NCBI GenBank assembly: GCA_036250225.1
Contig: JAPZLL010000004.1
Coordinates: forward strand, 558,001-622,000
Length of the DNA: 64,000 bases
Source of the DNA: Cercophora sp. LCS_1
Taxonomy: Eukaryota > Ascomycota > Sordariomycetes > Sordariales > Lasiosphaeriaceae
Direction: 5' to 3'
The notes under the pieces: model-generated
Databases searched by the model: none
What the model was told of the DNA's origin: nothing
Seen by the model: the letters and a program-made list of their open reading frames with translations, nothing else
Made by a program: the position numbers and the translations under genes
Shown: piece after piece, positions 1 through 13,377 of the stretch
How positions within the stretch are numbered: the first letter of the stretch is position 1
Layout: every line of letters starts with the position of its first letter

Positions 1-1428
1 GGATCCCTCGACCCACCGCCATCGCATGTGGCTTCCGTCCTCCACCTCGGGCAGCTCAAACTCATCCCGCGGTGGCACACTATTATTGTGCTCGTCCGTC
101 CACGCCGGTCTTTCGTATGCAAATAAGCTTGTTGTCCAGCCGAGACCGACCCATCTCCTCTGGTTTTCGTAAATGATAAACGTAAATCGCACGCCAGCGT
201 CGTGTCCGCCACGGGCTCGTCTCAGCGCCTTGGTAAGTTCGGATTCCCTACTCCGTAAGCTCCCCGTTGTTGAGGCCTTGCGCCCTCCCGGAGCTGTGGA
301 GCTGGTCGTTCTTGAAGATTCGGCAGACAGGGGGGCTGGCGTCGCAACGGTCCTGATCGGTTCCTCGAATTGGAGGCCCGTAACAAGGGCCATGATACGT
401 CGGATGGCAGCGCTTCGCCAGAGAATAATTCGGGCGACGCGCGTGACGCGGGCATGCCAAGTAAGGATGAGGGTGCCGAAAAGCAGGATGACTCGGCGAG
501 TGGTGATGATCCGGAGCGGAGGGAGAGTCAGGATAAACCAGAAGGGGGTGCAGAGGAGGATTCGGACGAAAAGAGTGGTGAGCGCCGGCCTGGTCGTGGC
601 CGAGGTGGGCGTCCGCTGCGTACTGAGGAAATCTGTGAGTTCCAGGAGCGGTTCGAGCAGGATGTTGCACCGTGCTGTGAACTCCTTGAGGTTCTCGACG
701 ATCTCGTCGAGTGTCTTTTGGTGTCGTGTGTTTGTGATTTCCGAGATGGAGCTCTGGTTCCGCCTATGGCCGTTCACGGCGCCCACGGCGCCTCCCGTAG
801 CCTTGCCATTCTTGTCTGCCAGGCCATCAACCGTAAGGTTCTTACTCTTGACGGTCCTCTTGCCAGCCGCGGCACCCTTTCCATCCGTTGCCAGCGCAGT
901 CCCGTCGGCTGTTCCCAGACCCGGCTCGCTCCATCCGCTACTGCTCAACGGACTGAAGCGCCGGCCATACATCCCTCCTATCAGAATCAAGACCAGCACC
1001 ACCGGCCCGGCGAAGCGCACTACCGTGTCGCCATAGAGAACCGCCGCCCAGAACACCACCACGAGCAGGAAGCTCTCCCAGGGATCGCCCGTCGTCCATG
1101 TCAATAACCCCACCAACTTATTCAGCGGCAACAGGAATGGATGACTGTATGCAAGCGCTCGCGTGATCTGTGGTGGTGTCGCAAGCAGCAGCGGCGATTT
1201 CTGATGGACCAGAATTGTGCTCCTCCTCTTGGCTGCGGACGTGGCGCTCGGGGCGGTGGAGCTCAGGGTCGCGGGAGAAAACGAGGCATATGTCGGGATC
1301 GGCTGGGCGCCCGAGAGAATCGAGGGGACTGCGCCATCGTTGGAGTAGAGGTTGCTCGACGACTGCGAGGGGGTAGTCGGTCGGCGCGAATCCAGCGGGT
1401 CGCTGCGCTGGGCGCGAGGGGCGGACAT
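1..1428 (-). CDS. Pex24/Pex30-family integral peroxisomal membrane peroxin (3' end off the window)
   Basis: An uninterrupted minus-strand frame runs from the ATG at 1428 off the left edge (476 codons, no intron). Residues about 95-155 hold the family's first hydrophobic block (LLTWTTGDPWESFLLVVV... then VLYGDTVVRFAGPVVLVLIL). A second membrane block lies at about residues 290-340 (around FWFILTLPPLRIITTRR). From about residue 414 a DysF-like domain begins, with RFTFIIYENQRRWVGLGWT, SLFAYERPAWTDE and MRWRWVEGS. This order (two membrane regions, then DysF) matches fungal Pex23/24/30-type peroxins, ER/peroxisome contact proteins that control peroxisome number and size. The middle (about residues 155-245) is low-complexity. 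The missing C-terminus should hold the rest of DysF. The paralogue cannot be assigned, so no symbol is given. Confidence 0.85.
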   Translation of the reverse strand, partial: MSAPRAQRSDPLDSRRPTTPSQSSSNLYSNDGAVPSILSGAQPIPTYASFSPATLSSTAPSATSAAKRRSTILVHQKSPLLLATPPQITRALAYSHPFLLPLNKLVGLLTWTTGDPWESFLLVVVFWAAVLYGDTVVRFAGPVVLVLILIGGMYGRRFSPLSSSGWSEPGLGTADGTALATDGKGAAAGKRTVKSKNLTVDGLADKNGKATGGAVGAVNGHRRNQSSISEITNTRHQKTLDEIVENLKEFTARCNILLEPLLELTDFLSTQRTPTSATTRPALTTLFVRILLCTPFWFILTLPPLRIITTRRVILLFGTLILTWHARVTRVARIILWRSAAIRRIMALVTGLQFEEPIRTVATPAPLSAESSRTTSSTAPGGRKASTTGSLRSRESELTKALRRARGGHDAGVRFTFIIYENQRRWVGLGWTTSLFAYERPAWTDEHNNSVPPRDEFELPEVEDGSHMRWRWVEGS

Positions 1429-3329
1429 GTGCGAAAGCCAGGGGGGTTCCTACGCCGGAGGCAAGATGAAAACGTCAGCGTGTGTCGGACTCGATCTCAT
1501 GTTCCGCTTCGTGAGCGCAATGTTTGGAAAAAGCCGAGGCGCAGCGCAGCGGTCAGCTTGCGCGGCTTTGCTGGCTGCTGCTCACTGATCGGAAATGCTG
1601 ACCGGACACGACAGACAGCCTCGGATGTCGCGGAGCTTGGGCGCGCAAGTTTGCTGCGACAACCAGAGAAAACGCCTGTTGCTCGTTGACTCCGAACTGT
1701 CGCTATCCGAATCGCAAGAATTCCGATTGTCGTTTTCGTCTCGAGGGCTGCTTTGCTCTGCGCGCTGGCGGTGGAGGCGAGAAGGGGGGAAAGAAGTTGG
1801 AAGAGAACTCACGAATGCAGCCATCAATCGTTCGGCTCCAAGCCCACACCTCGTGGGCGATTCGTCACGTCATAGGCTGCGCGCCCTGACGTCCCTGCTC
1901 GGCAGACCAGGGGAACACAACCCGGCGCGAAAATGGAGGGGAGATCAGGACAAAGCTGGATTAGAAAAATGATGCAAACACTATCGGCAGGGCTGGTCAG
2001 CCCGGCAGAAATAAAACAAGTCAAGTTTTGTGGACGGGGGGAAAGAAGATCGCAAAGCGACAAGCGACGAGAGCATCAGCTGCATGACCAAGAACGGCAA
2101 GTCAGGATTTCTTTGGGCTCCCGCCAAAACTGGGGTCTGGGGCTTGGAAGCCCCGCCACCCGGCACGCGGCAGCAACAGCAGGCAAAACCTGGGGAAATG
2201 GGCGGTTTTGGGGGAGCATCACATGCCAAAACCCAACCGCCCCTCTTCTGTAGTGTGCTTAAACCGGAGCGCCGAGGAAAGCCGCAGCACGCATGCAATA
2301 TCCAGTCATCCATTGTGTCTTGGCGCTCGGTTTGCCTGGGAAGGACCCGTGTTACCTATCGCGCCGCAACATCATCGCGCTGAGCCGAGCTGCGAAGGTT
2401 TATTTGGCCCAAGCGCGAAACTTGTTCGTGATCCGGTTCAGAGTTTGATGGATGCAGAATTCGAGAGATTACGTTACAACTGAGAATCGGTACTGTACTC
2501 ATACTCGAGCGCTGTAGACGGCTTAATGCAAGCCATACACTTTTTTTTTGGGGGCAATAGAACTTTCGGGAGTAAGGGCAAACAGACTGTTGAACTCACC
2601 AAAAGCTTGTCGATCGACGACCGTGTGTTTGAGTTTCGCCTCGCCAGGTCGTTGGCGAAATGAACGGCACATAAAAAAAAAATCAAAGGGTAGTCCATCC
2701 CCTGAATCGGAGTAAATCCGAAATCTCAACGTATAACCGAATACAAAAATGCCGAAACCACTATCAAAAACGCGTTAAACTTTTGTGTTGATGTTTAATA
2801 TCGGAATCAACAACATCTGTCCCGGTCACTTAAAGATGAGCGGCATCGGCTGGATTCTCACCAACTTCCTCGCTCAAAATTGGGTATCATACTGCCCTAA
2901 CTATACGACTAGCATCTACAATCTTCACACTCCACCTCAAAAGTCCACCGCAGAGTTCAACGATGAAGCCCACAAAAAAAAAACCATTGCCTTCAACCAT
3001 GCCGGGTGTCCGGAAGACTGTAATCACAAAACAAATGAGATACTACGCGAGCTCAAAACCGCGTCAAGTGCGTTTAACCCTCCCCCGAACTAAAAAAGAA
3101 AAAGAAAAAAAACCGGCATACCGGAATGCAATGTAATATTAAACCTCAATAAAAAATCATAGAGAAGAGCATACCACTGCCTGGGGATTACTCCGTAACG
3201 AATGAACGAGCGAACGCCCAGTCACCGCGCACCTTGACGGGCACGCTATGCCGTCGTAAAGCTGGCGCTTCGACTCGAAGTACTGGAACCAGTCAGATGT
3301 CTTGTTCGGGACCGTCTGGCACACAAGGC
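1429..3329. other. intergenic: promoter side of the peroxin gene, 3' side of the next gene
   Basis: About 1.9 kb between the start of the peroxin gene (-) and the stop of the 1203-aa gene (-). Short frames here show no family features. The part from about 2480 to 3170 is visibly richer in A/T and has several A or T runs, as expected of UTR and terminator DNA. No structured element recognised. Confidence 0.5.
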
Positions 3330-6300
3330 TTACCTGTTGTTGACATATTTTGCACTCGGGTTCGTCTTGGTCAACCACCGACAGAACCTCCGCATGCGGA
3401 GCGAGGCGTGCTGCATGCCCTTGCCCGTGTCTGAAGTCTCAAAAATGAGCACCCGCTCGTCGTTGCTTTGGACCTGAGAAACCAGCCGGACGGCCAACGC
3501 CGCCTCACTCGTTGTTTTCTCGACAATCAGTTGTTGGATCTCACGAGGGTTGACAACCAAGCGTGTCTCCGCATCTGCTGCCGAACGGGCCGACATGGTT
3601 GCGTTGTCGACAGTGAGCTGGAACACGGGTCCCTTCTTGGCAACGTTGTATGGCTCGCCCTCTGGCTCCAGCAACAAGGAAACATCAAACACCTCGCCGT
3701 CGACATGATCAGGTTTGATGCCCGGTCCAGGGCTCTGAACCTTGTTGGGCGAATTGGGCCCGGTGCCGCTTCCGATGCTGGGATTAGGCGTCAGCGGACT
3801 AAGGATTCGAGGCGAGTCAAGACGCTTGGTCGAAGAGAGAGCCTTGGCGGGATCGGCGCGAACTGCACGCCACCGATCCGAGGCCTCGACACTGGTTACT
3901 ATCACAGGCGTCGAGGTCCGGGATGGGGGCTCTGTGCCATCAGGCTGCGGGTTGGCCGCAGGAGCAGACTGGGGGGCCGGCAGGCCCTCCAATTGAACGG
4001 CCGAGGGCTGCGACTGAGGGGTTGGGGCGGGAAGTGGACTTGGAACCCTCTGGTGGGGAAGCATCGGAGAGGGAGACTCGCGCACGCGCTGTTCAGACAG
4101 GAATGACTGCTGATGAAGAGGACCGGGACGGTGCCGGGAGTGCTCGCGAGCTTCGGGCTGGTTGCTGCTCTGTAGGATGTTTTGCAGGCTGGCCGGGCTG
4201 GGCACACGAGCTTGGCTGGCTGGCGCCAATTTCGGGCTGTTGCTTCCCCGATTGCGGTTGCTGGAAGCATAGATCTTCTCCACCCGTCGACGCCCATTTT
4301 CCGAGCCTGACGTCGAGCTTTGCCTGGAGGGCTGGGCTGCAACCTTGAGGGAGTCGCTCTCGGGCAGGGCCCTGGTCGGGGCAGGGAGTTCGAGCGCCCT
4401 GGCTGCGATCAGCTGCGCCGAAGTGGCGGCGCTCACGAGTGCTGCGCTGTCCCTCGCTTCGGCTGCCTTGTCCGCCCCGGCCCCAAGGGACTCGCCCTTG
4501 TTGGAAACACTGGTGCGTCGGCTCTCCGTGTTGGCCATGTCCACGTCGGAATCCATCCTGCTAGGAGCTTCCGACTCGCGGTCTGACTCATAGGCCTGCG
4601 CACCTGCCGCATCCTGCATCTCACAATCATCAGTTCGCGGGGCCGGGGCCGGGGCCGGGGCCGGGGCAATGGTCCGGGATGGCGCCGAGTTGCCAGGCAT
4701 CAAAGCCGGCGACTGGGTGGCCGGGAAGGCGCCCAGCATGCTGGTGACATCCGCATATCCGCTTTTGCGGGCGTAGTGGTTCGCCGCGTCCATGAACCCC
4801 GGAATATCCCGCCAGCTCTGCGTGTGAAAGTCAAAGTTGGATAGGTCTTTGGCTCGCACCCACCCGACTGACCGGTCTCCGTCGAAATAGTAGCACGGAA
4901 ACTCCCGCTTGGCGACCAACGGCCCACCGTCTTCGTAGCCTGACGCCCAGCCCTGGATCTTCTGGTGCACCGGGTCGACTACGTAGCACTTGGGGGCACT
5001 CCTAACGAGCCCTGTCTCGGCCAAGTTTCCCAGGAGCCCGGCACACTTGAGATCACCCCACGGCAGTAAAATTGCCGGATACTGCTGCTTGTCCTTGGGC
5101 CAAAACACGAGATACAGCTCACCGGCCACGGGGTCGGTAATGCCTGCTGATGACCTTCGCATAACGTTCGGTTGTTCGTTGGCGGACGATCGGGGCGCGA
5201 TTCTCTGGGTTCCCGAGGTGGAGGGCTCGCCGTAGCCCAAACTGGTGCGGGCCGTCTTGCTGAGCTGGTTGAGGTTGAACGGTTTGTACCCCTCCTCAAA
5301 CGCCTTCCTCACCACTTTGTTGTTCTTCTCAGCAAGCGCCGCATCGCAATCCTGAACAAGATAGCCTAGTAGCTCGACCGCCTGTGCCCGCTCCTTGGTC
5401 ATGTTGCCGTGCTGCGCGCTATGCAAATGCTTGGCTGCACCGGCAAGAGGATTCTGGTTGAAGTGAACGCCATGCTCCTCGCACTTGAGAACGTAGTGCT
5501 TGCCGCTGTTGGGAGGGTACTCGACAATGATGTGCTTGTGCTTCGCGTTGCCACCCTGGAAGACGTCGTCGAAGCTGATGGTTTTCTCTTCTGCTGGCTT
5601 CGCGCGCGGTGAGGGCTGATCGGGGCCGCCGTTGGACGTATCGGCGTCATTGCGTGCGCGTTTGGATGCGGACTCGGGCAAAACAGTGGTCTCGTCATTG
5701 GCGGCTTTTCTCTTCTGGTGGTCAGATGCCAGTTGGTTAATATCCTGACCCCCGAGGGTCGTCAGCGGTTCCCTACGGCCCAGCGGAGTTGTGGGCCGAT
5801 GGTGCGGGACTCCTTGATTCACTGCCTTCCACTTAACCTCGACAGGCCTGGAAACCGGCGGCTCGGGTGGTGCAGGCACTGCGTCAGCAGGGGGCAGCCT
5901 TGTCTGAGGATATGCCATGGCATGGTCGGGAGGTGCCGCTGGCCTGTCACGGGCTTCCATGGAGGGGTGTTGTGACATCGCCGATGTTGAATACCTGGCA
6001 GCGGCCTCGGGCGCCCTAAGCCCGCTGGGCAGCTGAACAGGTGGCAAGTGAGAACCGTGGCCGTGATTCCCCGGCGGAGGTCTCATGCCCTGAGGCCCGT
6101 ATGGAAGAGGAGTCCGTTGGGTACTGGGCAAGGGCTGGGACGGGAGAATGGGAAACGACTGTTGATGCGACACCAGGCGATCCGCCGGAGGTAACGGCTG
6201 GGAGGGAACCATTGGCACCGTGTGCGAGTGCGGCATCCGAGGACCAGAAGGCAGTGGCGTGGGCTGCGGAGGAGGGGCATACGGAGAAATGTATCGTGAC

Positions 6301-6994
6301 TCCTGGCCATGGTGCTGCTGATGTGTCTGCTGCGTTTGGGGTGGGCCAAGATGGTAGGATGGTGTGGAATGAGGCGGCCTCGCGACCGGGGCATCTGTCT
6401 GATGATGCTGTTGTTGAGGTAGCGCCGAATGATGATGCTCCATGGTAGCCATCGTGGGCTTCGCCGCCTGGTGAGGTTGCTGTTGCTGGTGGGCTGGTCC
6501 TCGATCTAGGCTCGGTTGCGGTGGTGGCTGCTTACGAACTTAGTTGCGCAAACAGAAATACCCAAGACAACCAAACTTACCGGGACTCGCAAGTCCGCAG
6601 CTGAACACTGGTTTCTCCATTTCAACACATGCTGTTGCTTGGCCTGATCAAAGGACTCCTTTCGTTGGGCTTCCCGCTTCTGGAAGTCCTCCTCGAGCTT
6701 TTTCAACGCCAAGGCCTTCTTCTTTGCGATCACGTCCTCAATGACGCCTGCGACTTCCCCTCGAAGCTGCCCCGAGCCGAGAATATTGTGTCGCTCACGC
6801 TCCGACTCCTCCTCGATGTTCGTCCTGCCTGCATCGAGAACCATGCGCTCCGCGTCTGCCTGTTGGGCAAACCGCTTTTCAATCTCTCGGAGCTCTTCCC
6901 GAAGCTTGATATGGCGCATGGCCAGAGCTTCTGGAGAGAGGGGCTGGAGCGGCATAGTGCGGCTCTCTGTTGTCAGCTGGTCTGGCAAAGCCAT
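3330..6994 (-). CDS. 1203-aa Gln/Pro-rich protein with N-terminal coiled coil, unknown function
   Basis: Two exons: 6994-6581 and 6527-3330, joined by a 53-nt intron (6580-6528; donor GTAAGT, CTAAG near the acceptor, phase 0). The start at 6994 has a good context (GCACCATGG). Residues about 20-130 form a charged coiled coil (IKLREELREIEKRFAQQ, then KALALKKLEEDFQKREAQR). About residues 140-350 are Gln/Pro/His-rich and disordered. A Cys/His-rich segment follows at about 460-510 (CEEHGVHFNQNPLAGAAKHL), then a compact aromatic segment (YLVFWPKDKQQYPAILLPWG ... CYYFDGDRSVGWVRA) that looks somewhat PWWP/Tudor-like to me. The rest is Ser/Pro-rich, ending in a short folded-looking tail (FQLTVDN..., REIQQLIVEKTTSEAALAV). 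It resembles a conserved fungal nuclear or chromatin protein by composition only. I do not recognise the family. Confidence 0.75.
4639..4667. repeat. GGGGCC hexanucleotide repeat (about 4.8 units) inside the 1203-aa gene
   Basis: Tandem GGGGCC on the plus strand. On the coding (minus) strand it encodes a Pro-Ala dipeptide run (APAPAPAPAP), so it lies in frame within the disordered middle of the protein. Confidence 0.95.
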
Positions 6995-9900
6995 GGTGCG
7001 TCCTCTAAAGCTCGACTGCAGGTCGAGTGCGGCCCTTGAAAACCGCGTACACCTGTCTGGCAGACACGCAGTGCGACCCACAGGTCGCACAGGGAATCCC
7101 TAAAGAAAACCACCTCGTATCCGGGAACCTGTGCCACTTTGTTAGACGACGAGATGACGAACGCGACACGGTGCTTGGGTTGTGTGGAGACGACAAGGTC
7201 TGGCAATTCAACTTGGTTCGGGTTGGTGGATATAGCAGGGATCGGGAACGAAGGAGCGAAAACTGTCCGAGGGAGAGCACGCTCCGGATCCATCATGAAC
7301 GATGATAACGAAGAGTCTAGTCCGATGGGACTCGGCAGTCCCCGGTCGTAGAATGAAAAAGGGATCAAGCGAAAAGCCATGCAGTCTAGAGCGACGAGGA
7401 TGCATGCGCATGGAGGGGATGCACGCTGCTGCTCTTATAGACTGACGAAAGGCGCCCGGGAAAAAAAAAAAGGTTTGACCTTACCCAAGGTTATTGAAAA
7501 TCAGATTCGTTGATTTTGATAAAGGTATGTTGCCATCCGATTAAAGTTGGAGGCTGCAATATGGTTTGGGAACCGTAACGGAGGTGTGGGTGGTGATGGC
7601 GTAGAGAAAGTTCGCGGTCAGTAAGGTTGAAGATGGAGAGTGCTGGGGCTGGGGTTGGGGTGGGCGACGGCCGAGTAATGAGAGGTGTCAGAAACAAGCA
7701 GAATTGCTTATTATGATTAGATACGACGTCCCTAGTCGGAGAAAAAGCCGCCCAGTTACGGCTGGAACACCATCCCTGCTGCTCTGTACGGATCAAGGTA
7801 ATTGGCCTGAGGCGTCAGACACTAAGCCGGGCGATGCTGGTGGACAAAAATACGGGTCCCCGCGATTGACGTGTCCAATCTTACACAAAATAAACAGCAA
7901 CCCACCAGATCCCAAGGCTTGTTTCTCAGAACAAAAGACATTTTCTTGATATAATAAGGCACAAAATGAGATTGCGAAGGCCTTTCAAGACAACTTTTTA
8001 GTCCTGCAGATATTATCGTCCTGTGTGGTGGGGAGGAGCCTGCTGCGAAGGCTATTTGCAGTTGTTTGGTGTGCGGTTTATTTTGTTCGGGACTTGGCGT
8101 CCAGCGAGCTTCAGCCCACACCAATTGACCATGGCTTCTCCGGGTCCCCAGTAGGCTTCTCAACCTCATAATGGTGTCAAATAGAAAGTTTTAAGGACAT
8201 TTCACCTTCTCTTGAAGCGACGTGGGCCGAGTCTGGGAACTCTGGCTGACACGATTTTCTGTGTGCAGGTTGGATGGCGCCGTTGGTGCACGCGCTATTC
8301 CGTAGCGATATGTAACGCACTGGGCCCTCCCTTCGCTTGGATTCGACCACACGGCCCGGGGTGGAGGTTGGCACGCAGGGATCATAGGGGTGTGGAGTGC
8401 GATGGCGTTAAGTGGCGTAAATTTCGATATGCCGAAGCCCCCAGTGCCCGTAGCAGCGTGTAACACCGGTCCTGCACAGCATGCAAGACGTGCAAAGCGT
8501 GAAGAGCGAGAGGTACAACTTAGTCACATGTGGCAGATGGTCCGATGATGAACCCGTGGTTCATCTCCGGGTGCGTTGCAAAGTCGTGGGCGTCGCGCTG
8601 GTCTCGATCTTTTCGCCTTTCCCGTATCATCACTCCACCATCAATCGAGCGCCAACTCCACACCCTCAAGCAATCTACAACCAACAAGCAAAAGGTCGTC
8701 GGGGACTTTGCTAGTTTTTGGGCGCCACCGCAACTCTTTGGTTCTTCCCCGTTCCATCTCGCATGGGTATCGCCGATCGGTTCCCATCCGAAACCCATTC
8801 CCTCTCCACAAATGCTGCTTAGACTTTTCTCGCCCAGAAAGTATAGAGGCTAGGCACTGGATACTCGTACTTTGCCGTGTTCCGGCCAATGTTTGAAAGC
8901 CAGCGACGTAATCAAGTGGCTCCGCAGTGACCCCAATGTCGCTTCCTCCTAACCCCAAGGTGCCAGAGTCCGAAGTACCGGTGATCCAATGCCCCACTCA
9001 GATCCGAGCCCTCAAAATACCATGTGTCGAGAAAAACACGAAAAAGGTTTGCGGGTTTGATTTATTGCGGTCAATCAACCAGAAAAAAAGTAGCGCCGAG
9101 AATGCAGCTTGTGTACATGCCAGCCGAAACATGCTGCTGATCATCATCGCCAATCCCCGTCCCACCCGTCGTCATCGGTGTTTCATCCCACCCTTTGTCG
9201 ATTCTACGGTCCCCTTATCTCCCCTGTCGGTCAGCGCATCCTACCACGCGGCCAGGTCCCTCCCGATTTGCTGCAACGCTGACGGGGTTACCAAACCCTG
9301 AGATGCACCCGCCAGAATAGGTATCAAAACACCGACCGAGTGGATGTTGGTGTCAAGGCCGCCTAGATGGCCGGCAGGCGGCACGATTACTGCCTGCTTG
9401 GGGACCCATGGATCGTGTCGGCATGTCTTCCAGGCAAACTCAAGGACATGGTGGGCCTGCGACTACGCACGCCCGATGGCAACTGCCGCGGAGCGCTAGG
9501 GATTTGTGGCTGGGTCTCCTATCTTGACCGAACTTTGACAGCGCAGGAAAGCAGGACGTGTGACTTGTACGCTACTACCGAGTTGGGTACAGATTACGGA
9601 AACCAGTATGCACCGCCAGCCAGGCCAATGGTCGGTACCACCTGGGCGAGTGGGAAAGCGAGGATACGCAGTAATAATAATATGACCATATGCAGCCAAG
9701 GGATTTGACGAGAGGCTAATCATCGACGCATGAGCTCGCGCCCGATACTCCGTGTCCAATGGCGCGCTCGCTTGGCCTGCAGGGGCTTCCACAGAAGGGA
9801 AGTGCCCAGGCCTCCAGCTGACCAACCCCGGCCGCCCACGACGTCGACCAAGTCCGGCGGCTGGCTTTGCTCCATTGCCCATCAATTGGCAATCCCGTTC

Positions 9901-12900
9901 TTCGCGCTGCACGCTGTGGTTGACCCGCGCCGCAACGCAGCGACGGGGAGTGCGGGTGAACGACACAACCGCCCACATTTCGTCGACAGGAAACCAAGGG
10001 CGAACCAAGGCGCAGGCACATGCGACGGGGCAATCCGAGTTGTCACATTTTCGTTTTCGGACCTCGTAAAAAAAACGCGCAGAATTTTAAAACCGCGGCT
10101 GTCACCGTTGATGGCGTCGTCAAGGCTCACGCCACCCTGTCGCCGCCAATGTTCCCAATATCCCAGCGGTTCCCCTTTCCAGCGAGAAAAAGCAAGCCCC
10201 CGTCACAGCGGTCGGTCCGCTAGTGTGTGGCAGGATCTGCTCCCCTTCGGCACGATCCTACCGCACCCTGGGTCCTGTCAGCACCATTTGGGACCAACCA
10301 GCAGATGTTCCGTGGCCGGGTACCGACTCCGCTGAGAACACAGCAACGATTGTTCCGTTTTAATTCCCCTCGAGGGTCATTGATTGCATCGCAAAAGCTG
10401 GGTCACGAAGCGATGGGGGGCAGAGGAGCGTCCATCCCCGACGGTGTTGCGATGCAAATCGCACAGTGCACCCGTGGCACCGACAGACAGAGAATTGCAG
10501 CGAACCTGACTCAGGCCGCCCTCAGTCAGTCAAGCTCGTCAGGTCCAGGACAGCCTCTCATCGGTCGGCTCATTGTCGCCGCCGACGAGGACGAGCGAAA
10601 AGAAGACAAGCGAAACTGGGTTACACGAGATGCCCATTCCGGCCAAGCGCGCAAACCCGCTGCGCTCGCTAGATCTTCTCTCAAAGCAGTTAATGCTTGT
10701 GGGTGACAGGAGCTGACAGCCAGCGGTCTGGCCAGCGCCGTCGGACTACACGCAGCTGACTACGCAGACTACGACCCGATAGCGCGGACAGCATTTGTCG
10801 TCTCTTGTAATAAAATGACGCAGCCGGCATGGGTACGAAGGTGGCAATATGTGTCTGCGTTTGACTCGAGCGCACGCCCCGTTCGGCCCGCCAATTCGGG
10901 GGTCGGGTCCAGAGTGTGGGGGATGTTCCGAGCGCGCGAAAAAAAAAAAGGGTCATTGCATGGGAAAGAGACGACCCAGAGCTGGGTCAGCGCGCGGGAT
11001 GTTAGGATTCCTGGGAGGCCGTGGACTGGCCAATGCAGGCCCTTTTTACGAGTGAGCAGCTCGCACGTTGTGGGATTGCGCCAACCCCAACTGTGCCACG
11101 ATCTAAAATAGGGGGTAATGCCGAGAGATCCTAGCGTCTCGCTCGTCCGTCAAGAGGGCGCCTTCGCCCGTATCGAGCAACTATCGACTGCGAAGGAGCA
11201 GCAGCAAGGCCATTTTGTGACCATGTCGCAACCGGCGAGCTGCACCCCGGTTCGGTCCACCACCATCGCTGTCCCCACGAGCCACTCACTGGCCGTGGGA
11301 AAAGGTACGACTACGGGTGGGGACGCTGAGGTTATATTCCGTGTATACCGTAAGACTGCAAGTTCACGGCACACAGGGCTACGTGCCACCGAGGTTACGG
11401 CGGCCAAAATGTCTCTCGGTCCGGGCAGCTGCTCTGCAGACATGAGGGCTCAGGACTGGAATTTGCCGGTTCGCCCAACAGCTATGCCCTGCCGTTGGTC
11501 TAGTGGATGGACCACACTGTTGAAGGAGAGAAAGATTTGAACTCCGTGCGCTCCGTGCCGTTGCCAACCCCTTTGTGCGACCGTGACGGGAGTCTCTTGT
11601 TGCAAGCAAAAGGTCGGCCGCCAGACCGGAATACCGATTGAAGGGATGGCATCCTCGAGGATCACCAGGCGCAAAGCGACATCTTGACATGATGCCGCAT
11701 ACAAGACTGTCTAGAAAGTCGGCGGTTGACAGGTCTCGTTCACGGCGAACTGTCTTATCAACTTCAAATCTGCCGAGAGTCGGGCTATCGCTTTGTGTCG
11801 CATCTCATTTTCAGCGCTACTGAAACGGGACAATACTAGCATCGGCCCCTGCTCCTCACATGTTGGTTCCAGACGCCACCGGTCAACAAGAAACAGCGCG
11901 GCTGCAGCCCAACCGTAGGCTGAGCACAGTTGAATATTGGAAGTAAGCCCCCGAACTCTGCAGGAGGAGCCAACGTGGGTAGACGGCGGGTAAAGTGTGT
12001 GACGGATTGGGTTTGCAGATCGCCCCGAACGACTCGTGCCCGCGCGCCACTCACGGCACAGTGTACAGGCCAGATAAGGGGCTTACTACCACTTTCGGCG
12101 CGTACAAGGCATGCCTTGAGACTGGGTAGAGGGGGCAGGCTCGGATGGTGACACACAAAGCCCGCCTTTACCCTGTGCTGCGCTCGGCAACGTCTCACGG
12201 ATATAGGAGGGATGCGGCGCAGTCATGTTTCCTGTGGTACAACGACCCATAACGCTAGTATTACACAGCCGGATATCATTGGTATCCCGCCGTTGGCTAG
12301 CTGTTGCCTTTGTAGTGTTGGGTGACACCGCCACGGCCAGCTGCTATGGATATACGGGGGCGCTTCGATTGGGCCGCGTTGCTGCATCATAGTAGTTTTC
12401 GGCAGTGGGCTCTCAAGTTCAGACCAATCGGCAAGACACCGTATCGGACTTGTTCGGTTCTGAGCTGTGTTTCAATGAAACCAGCGCCATGCCATCCATG
12501 CTTTGCCACCGAGTGACTGCCCGACGACGAATTGGCTCGGGGCATTACAAATCCCAATGTACTCGCTGCTGTCTGAAACGTGGTACAGTATCACACACCT
12601 ACTCATTAGTTGGCAGGCGAGGCGACGACCAGACGGATGTATGTGTGCCCCTCTTATGTCCGTGTCGATCCCCGGCACTTGATGGATGTATACCTAGCCG
12701 GTGACACATAAACTGACTAGGACGGATTTCACACACGACACGTCACCATTTGGGACGACACTCATCAGAAATTAGAAAGCGGCAAGAAACCCCAGGGCGG
12801 GGAGGGGGGAAAGGGTTTAAAGTCGCCTGATCAATCTCATCAGTGGCGATTCGCTGACTCGCCGGGACTCGTTCAAAAGATACCTCTTTGTGGGGAGTGT

Positions 12901-13352
12901 GATAGAGTCCCAATTGTAGATAACCTCATCAGCCCGAATGCGCCAGCGGCAAGTCTAGCCGAAAACCTTTTCATCACACCAGCCGAGTAGTCTCGGCCTT
13001 TATCAACCCCTGATGGCTATCGACCGTCGCTAGACTATTACCCAGGGACGCTGCAGCTCTCACTCTTCCGGGTTCCTTGTACTGTGCATTCGTCACAGTG
13101 CCAAAAGACGTTGTTTTTGGACTTGACGCGCTTCTAGACCGTTTGGTCGACATGCATCAGCATAACGGCAGTAGCGTAGCGTTGTGTCTCATGATGCATC
13201 GCTTTTCTCTCTCCCTCAAATATGATAGGCTTGAAGTTGTGTTGGTGCCCAAAGTTCTCCAATCATATTCCAAACGGGGCTTGATTTGTCTCTGGTGATT
13301 TCCCCAGGTGGCGTGACTCAGAAGAGGACATCCATCCAGCTTTCATTCGCGT

Positions 13353-13377
13353 TGTGTGTGTGTGTGTGTGTGTGTGT
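13353..13377. repeat. (TG)n microsatellite
   Basis: About 12 tandem TG units. A complementary (AC)n tract lies about 230 bp downstream, so the two could pair as a long stem. Confidence 0.95.

Noticed and set aside
173..1107. Long plus-strand frames over the peroxin gene
   Set aside because: The minus strand has a clean frame with peroxin motifs over the same bases.
7005..7380. Minus-strand frame just upstream of the 1203-aa gene as an extra 5' exon
   Set aside because: It overlaps the chosen start in another phase and no donor/acceptor pair joins it convincingly.
11490..11600. tRNA-like A-box (plus) and B-box GTTCAAATC (minus)
   Set aside because: The two boxes are on opposite strands and neither yields a cloverleaf.
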